Notes under the pieces: model-generated
Told to the model about the DNA's origin: nothing
Seen by the model: the letters and a program-made list of their open reading frames with translations, nothing else
Databases searched by the model: none
Made by a program: the position numbers and the translations under genes
NCBI GenBank assembly: GCA_018296165.2
Contig: JACKQL020000050.1
Coordinates: 186,001-250,000 of the forward strand
DNA: 64,000 bases
Source: Termitomyces sp. T153
Taxonomy: Eukaryota; Basidiomycota; Agaricomycetes; Agaricales; Lyophyllaceae
Reading direction: 5' to 3'
Shown: positions 1-10,563 of the stretch, piece by piece
How the letters are laid out: each line of letters begins with the position of its first letter
Numbering within the stretch: position 1 is the stretch's first letter

Positions 1-1010
1 ATACAGTAGTTAGTCTGTCATATGTAATGTGTAAAATGAGTGCTAAGCACTCAGGGTACAATAATGGATATAAAAAAAAATGAACAGTGTGGGGCTTAGG
101 CACAGCCAGATCTGTTGTCATTTATTAGGCCTAAATATGTTGAGCTTGTTATGTGTTAACTAACTGCTTGACCATTCTCTGAGGTGTGGGAGCTGTACAC
201 ACTTTCTCTATCATTGTGGTCAATTGTAGGTCTCTTGTGATACCTTCTCTTTAATAGAGAGCTTCATAGTTTTTTTTTGGCCTGCTTACTTTTTTTTTTA
301 CTTTTTAGGAGTGATATACTTCCACTCTGTATTATTCTGCTATTTTGTTGTCTTAGGGGCTTTTTCTTGATCCAGTACTAGCTCAATAGGCAGTTTCTAG
401 TCTTCTGTATTGATGCACATACTTTTTTGATGTTAATTTGTTCCTAAGTTGATATCATAGGCAGCAGAGATAGAGCAATGTCAGGGGAGGTTCAGTTAGA
501 GTGTTTCAGAAGGCTGTAGGGACCAGTGGGGGAAAAGGGTCTAGATCCTGCCTTTGAGGGGGACTTGGAAACTGCTTCTGTGTATGATTTTATGAGTCCA
601 AGGAGGATTGCTGACCTACTTATGTCTATCTGTATTTTTAAAGTGATGATGAGGGGGTTAGGAGAATGTCCTGGGTTGCAACCTATGTCTGAATCCAAAC
701 GATTGTTTTCATATTTGTTAAGGTATATTACACTTTTCTGCAGTGTAATTGCAGGCTCAGGAGTGAGATTTCTAGTACTAGTTGTCAATATGCTGCCTGA
801 TGTAAAGATAAGTATTCTAATTAGTATTGAGAGGTATGTATATGCATTCTTGTATCCTGGCTCTTTTCCTGTTGTGGGGCCATACAGGTGAACATGGCAG
901 TCTTCCTGCTTCCTCCCCCTCAAGTGCACAGGCAGTCAGCAAAGCATTCTCCATTCTAGGATCTTCTGTATGCATACCTGTTGTAGGTGCTGGCCCTCAG
1001 TGTGAGGATG
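1..1010. other. CpG-poor repeat-like DNA without a recognisable gene
   Basis: No protein or RNA family could be recognised. Open frames of 121-145 codons overlap on both strands at about 492-929 but show no known motif, and CpG is almost absent (one near 697), as in the surrounding dead elements. The right edge (1011-1015, CAAGT) is the target-site copy of Copia-1; the flank should continue at 6523. Confidence 0.6.
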
Positions 1011-1015
1011 CAAGT

Positions 1016-1453
1016 TGTTGTGGTAAGACTTTGTCATTGTGGTGGTGGTGTTTGTCAATGCTTGAGTTCTTGGATCTATTTCCCTTTCTGGTCACTATGT
1101 TACATCTGACTCAGAACAAACCCTTGATTGCTACTGTACAGTTTTTCTTTTGTTAGCCACATTTCAATTCTTATATAAAATCCCTTTGTATTTTGAATAC
1201 CCTCAGTTCTATTTCCACAAACTGAGGGTATGTAAACTCTTTTGTTGTTACCTTACTTCTACTTACCATGACTTGTAGATGTTGTACTTATACTTAGTTC
1301 TGCAGATCAAACAGAGTTCTATTTCCATGAACTGAGGATGTTGTACTTTTACTTACCATGACTTGTAGATGTTGTACTTATACTTAGTTCTGCAGGTCAA
1401 ACAGAGTTCTATTTCCATGAACTGAGGATGTTGTACTTATACTTAGTTCTGCA
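1016..1453 (+). repeat. 5' LTR of Copia-1 with internal 91-bp duplication
   Basis: This LTR is 438 bp and its 3' partner is 347 bp. The difference of 91 bp is a tandem duplication of the segment running from about TTACCATGACTTGTAGATG to the next copy of that motif. It starts TG and ends CA. The duplication arose after integration or in only one LTR. Confidence 0.9.
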
Positions 1454-1466
1454 GGTTATTGGCCCC
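1454..1466 (+). other. Primer binding site of Copia-1
   Basis: GGTTATTGGCCCC directly abuts the 5' LTR. It differs by one base from GGTTATGGGCCC, the type of site used by Drosophila copia, which is complementary to the anticodon region of initiator tRNA-Met (half-tRNA priming). The same motif abuts the LTRs of Copia-2 and the TRIM. That it works the same way here is inference. Confidence 0.7.
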
Positions 1467-1546
1467 AGTTTTTGCACTTTTAAGCACACACCTGACACCA
1501 TGCACAATAACAAACATTATACATCCACTTTATATAAAAATTAAAA

Positions 1547-2340
1547 ATGACAATAATGAATTCAGGAGGAAGCAACCCTCCTATTTTTCCAGACAACTGT
1601 CAGTTCAACAGAATGAACTATATACTGTTCAGAGACAGAATCAATATAGCAGCTCAATTAAAAGGCATGGATGGATACCTCAATGGATCAATCTTGGCAC
1701 TACACTTAGACACAAAACAAGCTTCAACCACTCTTCCAGCAATGGAATGGTGGTTCCCAAAATTCCTTGCTACAGGAGTGGCATACCAGAAACACATGGG
1801 CACTAGTGTTGATCATGTATAACACAAAAAACCCAGTAGGACTGGGTATCCAAATGTTGGGAATGGCTGCAAAAGCTTGGTCAACACTAAAAGAGAGCTA
1901 TGGAGCAGTATCTGACCTAGGAGCAGCTTCAGCAGAAAATGCACTCAGAATAACCAAGTATAAGGATGTAGCAGACTTTCCTGAACATATTGCAGATCTT
2001 CATTGAAGTAGTAGACTGCTATTCAAAAGGGAGCTGATGTGGGAGATTGACAGTTCCATGCAATTATAATTTTGTCACTTTCCACATCATGGAACTTTAT
2101 TGTTGTGTCACTCCACAGCACAAAAACATCAATTCAGCTGATTGCTGGCCTTACTGTACACTGGGAACAATTGAAGGAACAAAGCTCAGCAAATGCAGGA
2201 CCAACCACAACAGCATTACTCACAAAAATGCTTCAGGTCCAACAGAAGCTGGTCTGCACCAATCCAAACTGTAATTGGACTGGACATACTGTTGAGAACT
2301 GCTATTGAAAAGGAGGAGGGAAAGAAGGCCAGTTCCCTCC
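1547..2340 (+). pseudogene. Copia-1 gag (broken)
   Basis: An ATG at 1547 opens a gag-like polypeptide (residues such as NRMNYILFRDRINIAAQLKG match the N-terminal gag domain of fungal Copia elements). The frame shifts near 1800 into one ending at 2006 and again later. A zinc-knuckle-like segment (CTNPNCNWTGHTVENCY, about 2258-2308) marks the nucleocapsid part, followed by a stop where tryptophan is expected in the GGGKEGQFPP region. Gag would form the particle that packages RNA. Several stops show it is not translated intact. Confidence 0.8.
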
Positions 2341-2604
2341 TAATTTTGAATGCAGATAAACTCTGAGTACCACAGCCCAGCCTCAGTCAAACAACTATAC
2401 CCAAGCAAGCCCTGCAGCAAACATAGCAACCACAAGCCCATCTCCAACAGTTACATATGCCTTAATGGCTGGTCTCCCATTTTCTCCAGCAGCAGTATTC
2501 AATGATAAGATGGGACTGCTGGAGTCATACCTCTCCAAAGTTGTCATTTCACCAAACACATTTGCTGTACAGCAACAAAAAGGAAGAGTCCTCACTTATG
2601 CTGA

Positions 2605-2874
2605 AGTTAGCTGGGTTTAGAAATTGGGAGGGCATGTTAACGGCAGATGGTAGTGGGACTTAGGTGTGGGAAGTAGTATGAACTCCGACGAAGTCAAATT
2701 GTAGTAAAAGTGGCTATGAGGCGTAACCAGCATCAGCTGAAAAGGGATCGGGCCAGAGAACTAGTAGGAGTGTCCATAATTACCACCCCCATTACGTACT
2801 GCAGGGCTTAGGACACGAAGGTCATGTGTAAAATAGGCCTTGAAGATAAATAAAATGAATCATCATCATCATCA
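2605..2874 (+). mobile_element. SINE-like insertion in Copia-1 (270 bp, 16-bp TSD)
   Basis: The 16-bp sequence TCCTCACTTATGCTGA occurs at 2589-2604 and again at 2875-2890, and the 270 bp between them are foreign to the Copia frame. The insert ends in an A-rich run followed by (ATC)n repeats, and the long TSD and simple tail fit target-primed insertion by LINE machinery. Removing it rejoins the Copia gag-protease frame just before the DSGATNH protease motif. It holds seven CpGs in 270 bp, while its host has almost none. No clear Pol III A/B boxes are visible, so it may instead be a truncated LINE 3' end. Confidence 0.8.
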
Positions 2875-2879
2875 TCCTC

Positions 2880-4220
2880 ACTTATGCTGACTCTGGAGCC
2901 ACCAATCATTGTTTTGTTTAAAGAAATGATTTTGAGGACTACCAGACTTATATGACACCTTGCCAGGGTATGTCATTGAACTAAGGGGGTTGGAACCCTA
3001 AGGACAGGAACAGTCCAAAAAACTGTGAAGGTGGAAAGAAAGGTTGTGAACCTGGTGTTTAAGTCCACCCTCCACATCCCTGATCTTTCAGCAAACCTAA
3101 TTTTGATTGGAAAATTTGACAATTTGGGTTTCTCTATCCTGTTCAAAGGGGGTCAGGCTATATTCTCTGATCCATCTGGCTACCTGTTTATGGTCAGGAG
3201 CAAAAGGGACAGAATGTTCCTTCTGAAACTCCATCACACCCAACTCAAAGTGATAGCCAGACATTCCTTGACCTCACCTCCTGCTGTTTCCCCAGAAGTA
3301 CTTGTAGCATGATCCCTCAATGCTCCTGTCAACCTTGACATATGGCACTGGCATTTTGGCCATGCAAGCATCCAGGCAATCAAAGAGATGGAGTTGAAGA
3401 GTCTAGTAGATGGGCTCCACATTGTAGTGAAACAAAATGTGCCTGGGTTGTGTAAGGATTGCATCTATAGAAAGCATAGCACCCAACTTTTTGATGGGAA
3501 ATCCAAAGATGTCAAAATTGCAGGGGAGAAAGTCTACATTGACCTCTGGGGGCCAGCGAGTATGATATCTCTTGGAGAAGCCTTGTATTGTACTTGATGG
3601 TTTTCACTAATGCAGGATCATCACAATTGAAGGGTGCATTCTTGTCTAACAAGTCAGCAAACACCACCCTGGGAGCTCTCAGGTCATATGTTGCTGAAGT
3701 TGAGAGACAGATAGGGAACAAAGTAAAAGTTATATAGGTTGACAATGGCAGGGAATGAATAAACACATGATAGAACAAGTTCTGCACTGAATCAGGTATC
3801 ATCCTCAAACCTGTGGTCCCTTATGCTCACTCCCAAAATGGAGTCATGGAGAGGTTGATTCAAACAATTTTTGATGGAGTTCAGTGTCTTTTGGCTGACA
3901 GCAGATTACTCAAGAGCCTGTGGAGGGAGGCTGTTGCCACAATCATTTACACTTGGAACCAACTCCCATCTGTCAGACACCCTAAATCTGTCCCTAAAAA
4001 GTGATGGTTGGGTAGAAAGCAGAATGCAGCTCACCTTTGACCTTTTGGAAGTGTGGGATATGCCAGGGTTCCTGATGAACTCATCAAATCAAAACTTGAC
4101 CTGCATTCTATCAAATACCTCATGGTGGGTTACTCAAGCCATGAGTACCACTTGTACAACCCAAATGCCCATGTTGTTGTTACCAGCTGAGATGTCATAT
4201 TTGAGAAGGGAGTAGGCCAT
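2880..4220 (+). pseudogene. Copia-1 protease and integrase (broken)
   Basis: The aspartic protease active site DSGATNH lies at about 2888-2910. It is followed by the pre-integrase region (3025-3312, with CTLHIPDLSANLI-like text), a zinc-binding HH-CC stretch (3340-3480, ending CKDC), and a degenerate integrase core from about 3530 to 4000. The DNGRE-type and SQNGVMERL motifs (3738 and 3825) mark the second and third acidic residues. Frames change at least four times with in-frame stops. The family cleaves the polyprotein and inserts the cDNA in the host genome; this copy cannot. Confidence 0.8.
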
Positions 4221-4559
4221 TGATTCCTTGTATTGCCTAATGATGGGGATTTGATCTCCATGGCTGATATCCCTATCAACCCCACTTTACCACCAATTCC
4301 ACCCCCACATCAACAGATTGCTCCCTGAGTTTGACCATCTGATGGACTGCTGCATCCTCCTAGCCTGAGCCTATCTGTTGAACCTGACACCTCTGATAAC
4401 CTACCCCTAGCATTACACTGCACACCCCACAACCATAGACCAACTCAGGCAATTGTTAAGGCATGAGAAACATTGGAGATAGAGGCTGCAGCTTGATAGG
4501 CAGGAAAAGAGTGGGCTGGGGTGGAGGGAGCTCCTGAGGTGTTGTTGACCAACACTTTT

Positions 4560-6108
4560 GCATTCCTGGCATTGACCACCACAGGTTCAGAGAATTCAAT
4601 CCCAGAGATTATTGGGAGGCAATGAGAAGGCCTGACTTGTGGGGACTGGCAATGGAGGAGGAGCTTCAGGTGATGCAGGAAAAGGAAGTGTGGGAAGTGG
4701 TGAATATTAAAGACATCCCAAGTGGGAAAAAGATGGTGGATTGTATGTGGGTATATGCTAACAAATTTAATGTGGATGTTGTGATTGTGAAGTGGAAGGC
4801 ATGGTTGGTTGCAAATGGATACACACAGGTGCAGGGGGAGGATTTTGACAAGACCTATGCATTGGTTGTCTGCCTGGAGTCAATGAGGATGACTATTGCA
4901 ATTGCAGCATTACTAGGGATGCATCTATGGCAGGTGAACTTTGTATCAGCATACCTGAGCAGCAAACTAGAGCACACTGTGTACATGTGGCCACTACTGG
5001 GCTTCCAAGGAGGAAGGGAAAAGGTACTTCACCTCAAGAAGGCCCTCTATAGCCTCATGCAGGGGGGCTAAATTGGTGGCATAATCTTGATGATGTGTAT
5101 AACAGTCTGGAATACCTGGCCTCTCAAGCCAACAGTTGCATACAATACAAGTGCTCAGGAGGGGAACACACAATCACTGACAACTATAACAATGATGTAT
5201 TAGGGGCATCCACCACAAAGAGTGGAGTGCAACAAGCTAAACAAGAACTGGGAGAGAAATTTGAGATCAAGAACATGGGCAACCTGAACTACATACTGGG
5301 AGTATATTTTGATTGTGATCCTACCTCAGGGGACATCTCTCTGTCTCAAAGATCTTATCTAGAATGCATGATCAACCATTTTGGGTTAATGGCATTGAAC
5401 CCCTGTCTCACACCACTGCCTGTTGGAATTGTTCTGACAGAATCTCAGTTGCCCCAGAATGACTCTGGACTCAAGTACATGAAAGATAAACTATACCAAG
5501 AGGTGTTGGGATCCCTTATGTGAGCACAGGCAGCAACTTATCCAGATTTATCCTATGCAGTCAGACTCCTGGCTTGGTTCCAGAACAACTCCAGACCTGC
5601 TCACTGGAAGGCTTTAGTTCATGTGATGCAGTATGTGAATGGGACTCTGGATTACAGAATAACCTATCAGAGAGGAGTCAGTATTAAGCCCATTGGTTAT
5701 GTCAATGCCAATTATGGGGGAGATCTCAATATGCAATGCTCCACTGGATGATATGTATTTACTATGGCTGGTGGTGCAGTCTCTTGGAGCTCCAAACAAC
5801 AACCCATGCTGGCTTTATTGACTACAGAAGTGGAATATATAGCATTGACCTGCAGCTCACAGCAAGCCATTTGGATGTTTAACTGGCTCTTAGAGGTTGA
5901 CCTTCCTCAGCATCTCCCTGCTCCTATCCATATCAACAACTTGCCTGCAATATCTCTTGTGCAATACACCAAAGGACATTCCCAAGCAAAACACATCAAC
6001 ATCTGCCACAATTACATTTGGAAATGCATACAGAAGAGCAATATAGAGGTCATGCATATCCTGTCTACTGAGAACCCTGCTAACATCTTCACCAAACCTC
6101 TCACTTAA
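4560..6108 (+). pseudogene. Copia-1 reverse transcriptase and RNase H (broken)
   Basis: The RT domain begins at about 4600 and is open from 4622 to 5071 (149 codons), including the DKTYALVV and LMQGG regions. It continues in another frame from 5095 to 5523. The catalytic YVDD box reads YNND at 5185-5196, so the first metal-binding Asp is Asn by a G-to-A change. RNase H runs from about 5524 to 6108 with the typical ending TENPANIFTKPLT. Stops at 5072 and 5521 also break it. Confidence 0.87.
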
Positions 6109-6170
6109 GCAACTCACAATTACTTGGTTGGTTTACTTGGACTCAAGTCACACTTCTGAGTCTAGAGGAG

Positions 6171-6517
6171 TGTTGTGGTAAGACTCTGTTGTTGTGGCAG
6201 TGGCATTTGTTGATGCTTGAGATCTTGGATCTATTTCCCTTTCTGGTCACCATGTTACATCTGACTCAGAACAAACCCTTGATTGCTACTGTACAGTTTT
6301 TCTTTTGTTAGCCACATTTTGATCTCTTATATAAATTACCTTCCTATTTTGAATCCCTCAATTTATTTCCACAAACTGAGGGTATGTAAACTCTTTTGTT
6401 GTTACCTTATTTTTACTTACCATGACTTGTAGATGTCATACTTATACTTAGTTCTGCAGGTCAAACAGAGTTCTATTTTCATAAACTGAGGATGTCATAC
6501 TCATACTTAGTTCTGTA
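6171..6517 (+). repeat. 3' LTR of Copia-1
   Basis: It is 347 bp, starts TGTTGTGGTAAGAC and ends TTCTGTA where the 5' LTR has TTCTGCA, a C-to-T change at the terminus. The target copy CAAGT follows at 6518-6522. Confidence 0.9.
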
Positions 6518-6522
6518 CAAGT

Positions 6523-7270
6523 GTTTGGGGGGGGAGTGCTGTACTCCATATCCAACTTGGCTGCCATTGTTGTACTGGCTTCTTACTTTGGGTACTGCCA
6601 GTTCCCCCAGTGCATTTACTGGAGTTTTCAGAGGTGGCAGAGGTGCTCACAAGCATATGCATTGATCAACATGGTGGTTCAAGACCAAGCTGCCACCCTA
6701 GCCCAGGTCTATGTTTCACCAGGACTTAAGCCTCAATCTACCTACCTAACCTGATATAACATATTGAGCACATGATCACCCTTGTCACACTATTGAGTCA
6801 ATAAAATTCAAGGTCCTAACCAAACAAAGTGAGATTGGAATCTCAATCTTAGTTGACAGAATTCAAAGCTTTAACCAAACAAAAGTGGGGTTTAACACAG
6901 TGAGGTTGGAACTGAATCTCAACATTGAGTTGATGAAATCTAAAGCCCTAAACAAACAAAGCTGGAGCTGGAACTCAACATAATTTTAAATCTAATGAAT
7001 GAAGATTAGGCAAAATTTGGCCTTCTAAAAAAATCATATGCACCTTAATTTCCTGAAAACAACAGTAATAAATATGTTTCAGTAACTATCTGAACTTGAG
7101 ATGTTATTCAATCCTCTAGGACTACCTGATTATGTACATTACAGTAATCATCTTGCCAAATATACTCCCACTCACAGATGAACAAACATACAAACATACT
7201 TAATACTGGCAATTGGCAATTGGAGTCTGGAAGCCAGCATTGACTGATAAAAAAGTGGATCAATCTAAAA
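6523..7270. other. CpG-poor spacer with Helitron-end-type repeats
   Basis: No gene is recognised. At about 6785-6985 three degenerate direct repeats of about 60 bp carry CTAACCAAACAAAG-like and GTTGGAACTCAACAT-like text. The same units form the subterminal repeats of the Helitron at 41.03-41.26 kb and occur at 59.79 and 62.16 kb, so this is probably a decayed Helitron end without its terminal hairpin. The rest is AT-rich with no visible feature. Confidence 0.5.
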
Positions 7271-7273
7271 TAG

Positions 7274-7372
7274 TGCCCATGCCGAGGATTGAACTCGGGA
7301 CCCTTGCATTTTAGTATGTAAGTGGCCAGTTAACCTCATAAGTACAATGCTCTACCACTGAGCTACACGGGC
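7274..7372 (-). tRNA. tRNA-Ile (anticodon UAU) with intron
   Basis: Read on the minus strand, a seven-pair acceptor stem (GCCCGUG with CAUGGGC), D arm GCUC-AGUGGUA-GAGC, anticodon stem UUGUA/UGCAA and T arm CCGAG-UUCAAUC-CUCGG fold as a standard tRNA, with discriminator A at 7274. The loop begins C-U-UAU, giving anticodon UAU (7338-7340). A 27-nt intron (7310-7336) sits at the usual 37/38 position and contains AUA, able to pair with the anticodon. Fungal tRNA-Ile(UAU) genes commonly have such introns. Position 37 would be G, where A is usual. A and B boxes are intact with CpG. It lies 73 bp beyond the COG3 stop, at the edge of the gene island. Confidence 0.85.
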
Positions 7373-7445
7373 CACGTTCAACAAATCTAACTAGTGCGTA
7401 TTGTCCAATTATAGTTTTTCCTGGAAGTTCCATAAAAACAAACAT

Positions 7446-10400
7446 TCATGTACACACATCAATCAACAACCGCCGAGCTAAAGGAACGGTCATGATGTCA
7501 TCTCTCTCCCTCCCTTCAGATCCTGCTGCCTCCCAAAACGCTTCATAAGCATCTCCGATACGTTCACGTACATGTTCAAGCAGAACACGCGCAGTCACCG
7601 TCCTGGAATCTTCAAGATATAAGCGCAACCGGGCGGCCTGTGCGCGAAGTTCCGTCGTACAGGCATGCTTAAATGCGGTGACAACGTCATGACTTGAAGG
7701 CTTGATAATCTGTTTCAATGAAGGCTCGGATTCTATTTTATTCGTAGACTGAGTATTCGGAGCAATAGCCCAATCGTGTAGTGGCTGAGTGATGGAATCC
7801 GTGCATAGGGTAATGATGGTCTCGCATGCGCGACGGAGCTCGTGATCAATGCCCTATGGTATCATCACACAGATGTTACTGAATGCCAAAGAGAAAAACG
7901 ACGTGCGTACATGTTTAGCTTCCTGAATGCTTTCATCTATGCGGGGCATCCCAAGGGAAGCAAAAAGAGCGTCCGGAAGAAGTGAGGTTGTTTTACTCAA
8001 CATGGTAGCCAGAGTATCTGTGCGACGACGGCATTTAAATAAGATTCACAGGGAAAAGAACCAACTCACCTGACATTCCCGCAGGGTTCTTCACACTACT
8101 GCCGCTGCCTCCTGCTTCACGTTGAGCCACATCTATACTTTGAATCACTTCCTTCAAGAGCAGTAGGTGTCTCGCAAGGAATAGGTGAGCATCTAGTGGA
8201 GCTTTGACACGGATCATATCCGCGGCCGCAACGAGAGATTGGCGACAAAGATTAATTGCCTCTTGTGCTATGTCTTCGAAAATGGCCGGCTGAGGAACAG
8301 CTCAGAATGAGAGAATCCAGGAAATTTAGTAACTTGTTGATACCTTGACAAAGTCGTGTAATTGTGAAAGTACCCAGACAGTCTTGCGAAGCGTAGGGTA
8401 CCATGTGTTCTGCCTTTCAATGGATGGGAGACGAAATATGTCGCTAACGCTAGCTTTTTCTTGTATTTCCGTGCCACTTGAAGGTTTCTCTGCGTCTGAG
8501 AGGCGAAACTGGCTGAGAAACCCCATATAGAGAAAGGCTCGGAGGGCTTACTGATGAGTATTTCAGGATAGGCGAGATCTTCTGGTCGAGGAGCATAATA
8601 TCTAATATCGGACTGAATAACTGATTGCGCTTTGAAAAAGAGCCTTGTCTGGGCATCCTGCAAGACCATTTCCAATAGGTGGCTGGTATGGAGTTTCTGA
8701 AGTCCGTGGACCTTGTGAACGGCTTGAGCATCGAGATCGATTGAAAGTTCTTCGCCATCATTTGGTTCGGTGCCGTCGTCTTCGCCATAGACATATACAT
8801 CGAGTACCATAAGTGCTTGCAGAACCGTGCAGACCTCACAAAGAACCGTCAAACGAGGCTCATGTAAGATTCGAGGTCGAAGGTCGTCGTAAAGATAATC
8901 ACATAGGTTTTCCAAGTATGAGCTGTCGAAAAGCTATCAACACATTGAGACATTCGATAGAAAGAGTGACGCACTATAACTGTTCTTCACCTGAAGTGAA
9001 AAAATTACGATAAAGCTCAAACTCGTCGGTGCATAGTTGCTTCAGATAGCTGCACCCCGCGCGAGTCTGAAGTTAGGATGTGAGTTCAAGCCCAAGACAG
9101 ATCAAAGGCCCTCGACTAACCAACTCGACCAGTTCCGTATGCGAAGGATCGAGTCCCTTGATTTCCTCTGTGATTCTACTCACGAGGAGAGACTTGCGCG
9201 TGGCAAAGTACGCTACGTGGCATTCATCCAAAAGTGCCGACAGCTCTTGTGGATGAGAACGAGCACGACGTTCCAATTCGCTCAGCAAAGGAAGGAGCTG
9301 AGATGATACCGTTTTGAAGCGTGTGTAGAGGAGATGCATTTGTGCGGTAGGCGATACATCCTGAAAAGTGTTAATCCGTCGTAGGAACGGAGGAACATGA
9401 AGACTGAAACTCACCTTCTCGTACAACCGCTTCGAGACATCTACAGAGAGAGCACGTAGAGATCCAACAAAGTACATCTTAATAAGTGTCATTGCTCTTG
9501 TCATACACTGCTGGTACCGAAATAGATATATCTCGACTTCCCGGAAGTGCCGCTATGTTGAATCAGTATACCAGCAAAGAACGGAAATATGGAAATGAGA
9601 CTGACATGAGCTTTAAGATAATCTATACAAATATCGACGCGCTCCACCATGTACAGGAAATCCGTCTGAAGGACAAGGGACTCTCCAGGGTGGTTCAACA
9701 TTCGTGTCGCGTGTTCGAGCTCCTGGAAGTAGTCCAGACGGATGCCAATCTCCTCCGTCAGTTCAATGAGTTTGTCCTGCGCGATATGTCAGAGGCCTGA
9801 TGAGAAACAGACTAGAGTCTACCCACCCGTTCTTCCAACAGCTTCTGACAAGCATCCTTCAGGCTCTTTCCGCCTTCTTCGACACCTCGCCATCCTTCAA
9901 GCATGCCAGACACTTCCTGGTCCACCAAATCGATCTTTTCAACAAGCAAGTCGCAAGCACTCAAATGTTCAGAGACGTTTGCGACGTGCGCACGGAAATG
10001 GGCTTCCTGGCTGTGTGCAACAGATCTGTCAATGAGAGCGAACCAGTCGTAGAACTGCTGAGGCGTTTGAATGGGTTGTTTTGGATGCAAGGCATGGACA
10101 GTTGAGCGTGCGGAAGCAGAACCAGACAGAGGAGTGTTCGGACGTGAAGAACCTGCCACCGGCTTATTGCGCTGCAGTGCCAGAGGGGTTGATGGGCGAG
10201 ATGCAACAGCTTCATCTAGAGAGAACTAGTGAGAATTAGTTATACAGCGCCGGCTTGACACGCATGCTAGCTCACTTTTGAGGGTAAGGGGATGTGTTCG
10301 CTGGCTGATTTGACCTTGGCAATGCTTCTAATCTCAAGTTCCCCGAGGGGTGCCTTTGCCTCCCATTCTTCCACCGAGAGAGCAGGCTTTACCTGAGGTG

Positions 10401-10446
10401 CAAGCTGGAGCGGGGCTGCACCGCGACGAGCAGGACGAGAAGCCAT
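7446..10446 (-). CDS. COG3: Conserved oligomeric Golgi complex subunit 3
   Basis: COG3 (Sec34 in yeast) is a lobe A subunit of the COG tethering complex, which captures retrograde vesicles at Golgi membranes. I read 11 exons: 10446-10276, 10225-9827, 9776-9606, 9552-9415, 9360-9121, 9066-8975, 8922-8552, 8489-8344, 8289-8070, 8017-7911 and 7853-7446. All introns are GT-AG, 50-62 bp, and the frame stays open for 820 codons (human COG3 is 828 residues). Diagnostic text includes SVEEWEAKAPL near the N terminus, TRAGCSYLKQLCTDEFEL, LCDYLYDDLRPRILHEPRL, and WYPTLRKTVWVLSQL. The start is the ATG at 10446; upstream in-frame text begins with GTG only. It is transcribed divergently from ATM1. No break was found. 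The exon-6 donor was chosen because it alone yields the expected GEEQLYSYLENL join. Confidence 0.94.
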
Positions 10447-10563
10447 GCGGTGGCTGTGCACTTCCGAAGCGCCAGATAAGATATTGATTGCGCCATAATT
10501 TGCATCCGACGACCGACGCCGAAAGCAAGTAGCCAGAGAGCTCTGCGGGGGTGCCACGCTGAC
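10447..10563. promoter_or_regulatory. Divergent promoter between COG3 and ATM1
   Basis: Only 117 bp separate the two start codons, so both genes must share promoter space or use elements inside the neighbouring transcript. The stretch is CpG-rich and GC-balanced with no clear TATA box; it includes CATAATTTGCAT at about 10494-10505. Transcription start sites cannot be placed. Confidence 0.6.

Larger units (their letters stand above)
1016..6517 (+). mobile_element. Copia-1, full-length degenerate Ty1/Copia retrotransposon
   Basis: LTRs at 1016-1453 and 6171-6517 share most of their sequence and begin TGTTGTGGTAAGAC. The element is bounded by a perfect 5-bp target duplication CAAGT (1011-1015 and 6518-6522). 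A primer site follows the 5' LTR and a purine tract (AGAGGAG) precedes the 3' LTR. Coding order is gag, protease, integrase, RT, RNase H, the Copia order. All frames contain stops and frameshifts and CpG is nearly absent, so it is inactive. A SINE-like insertion lies at 2605-2874. Confidence 0.93.

Noticed and set aside
492..929. 145-codon minus-strand frame
   Set aside because: No recognisable domain, overlapping open frame on the opposite strand, repeat-like composition.
8345..10105. Plus-strand open frames of 60-104 codons across COG3
   Set aside because: They are antisense shadows of well-supported COG3 exons.
10447..10557. Extended COG3 N terminus
   Set aside because: The upstream frame starts at GTG and would run into the divergent promoter; ATG 10446 is the first ATG.
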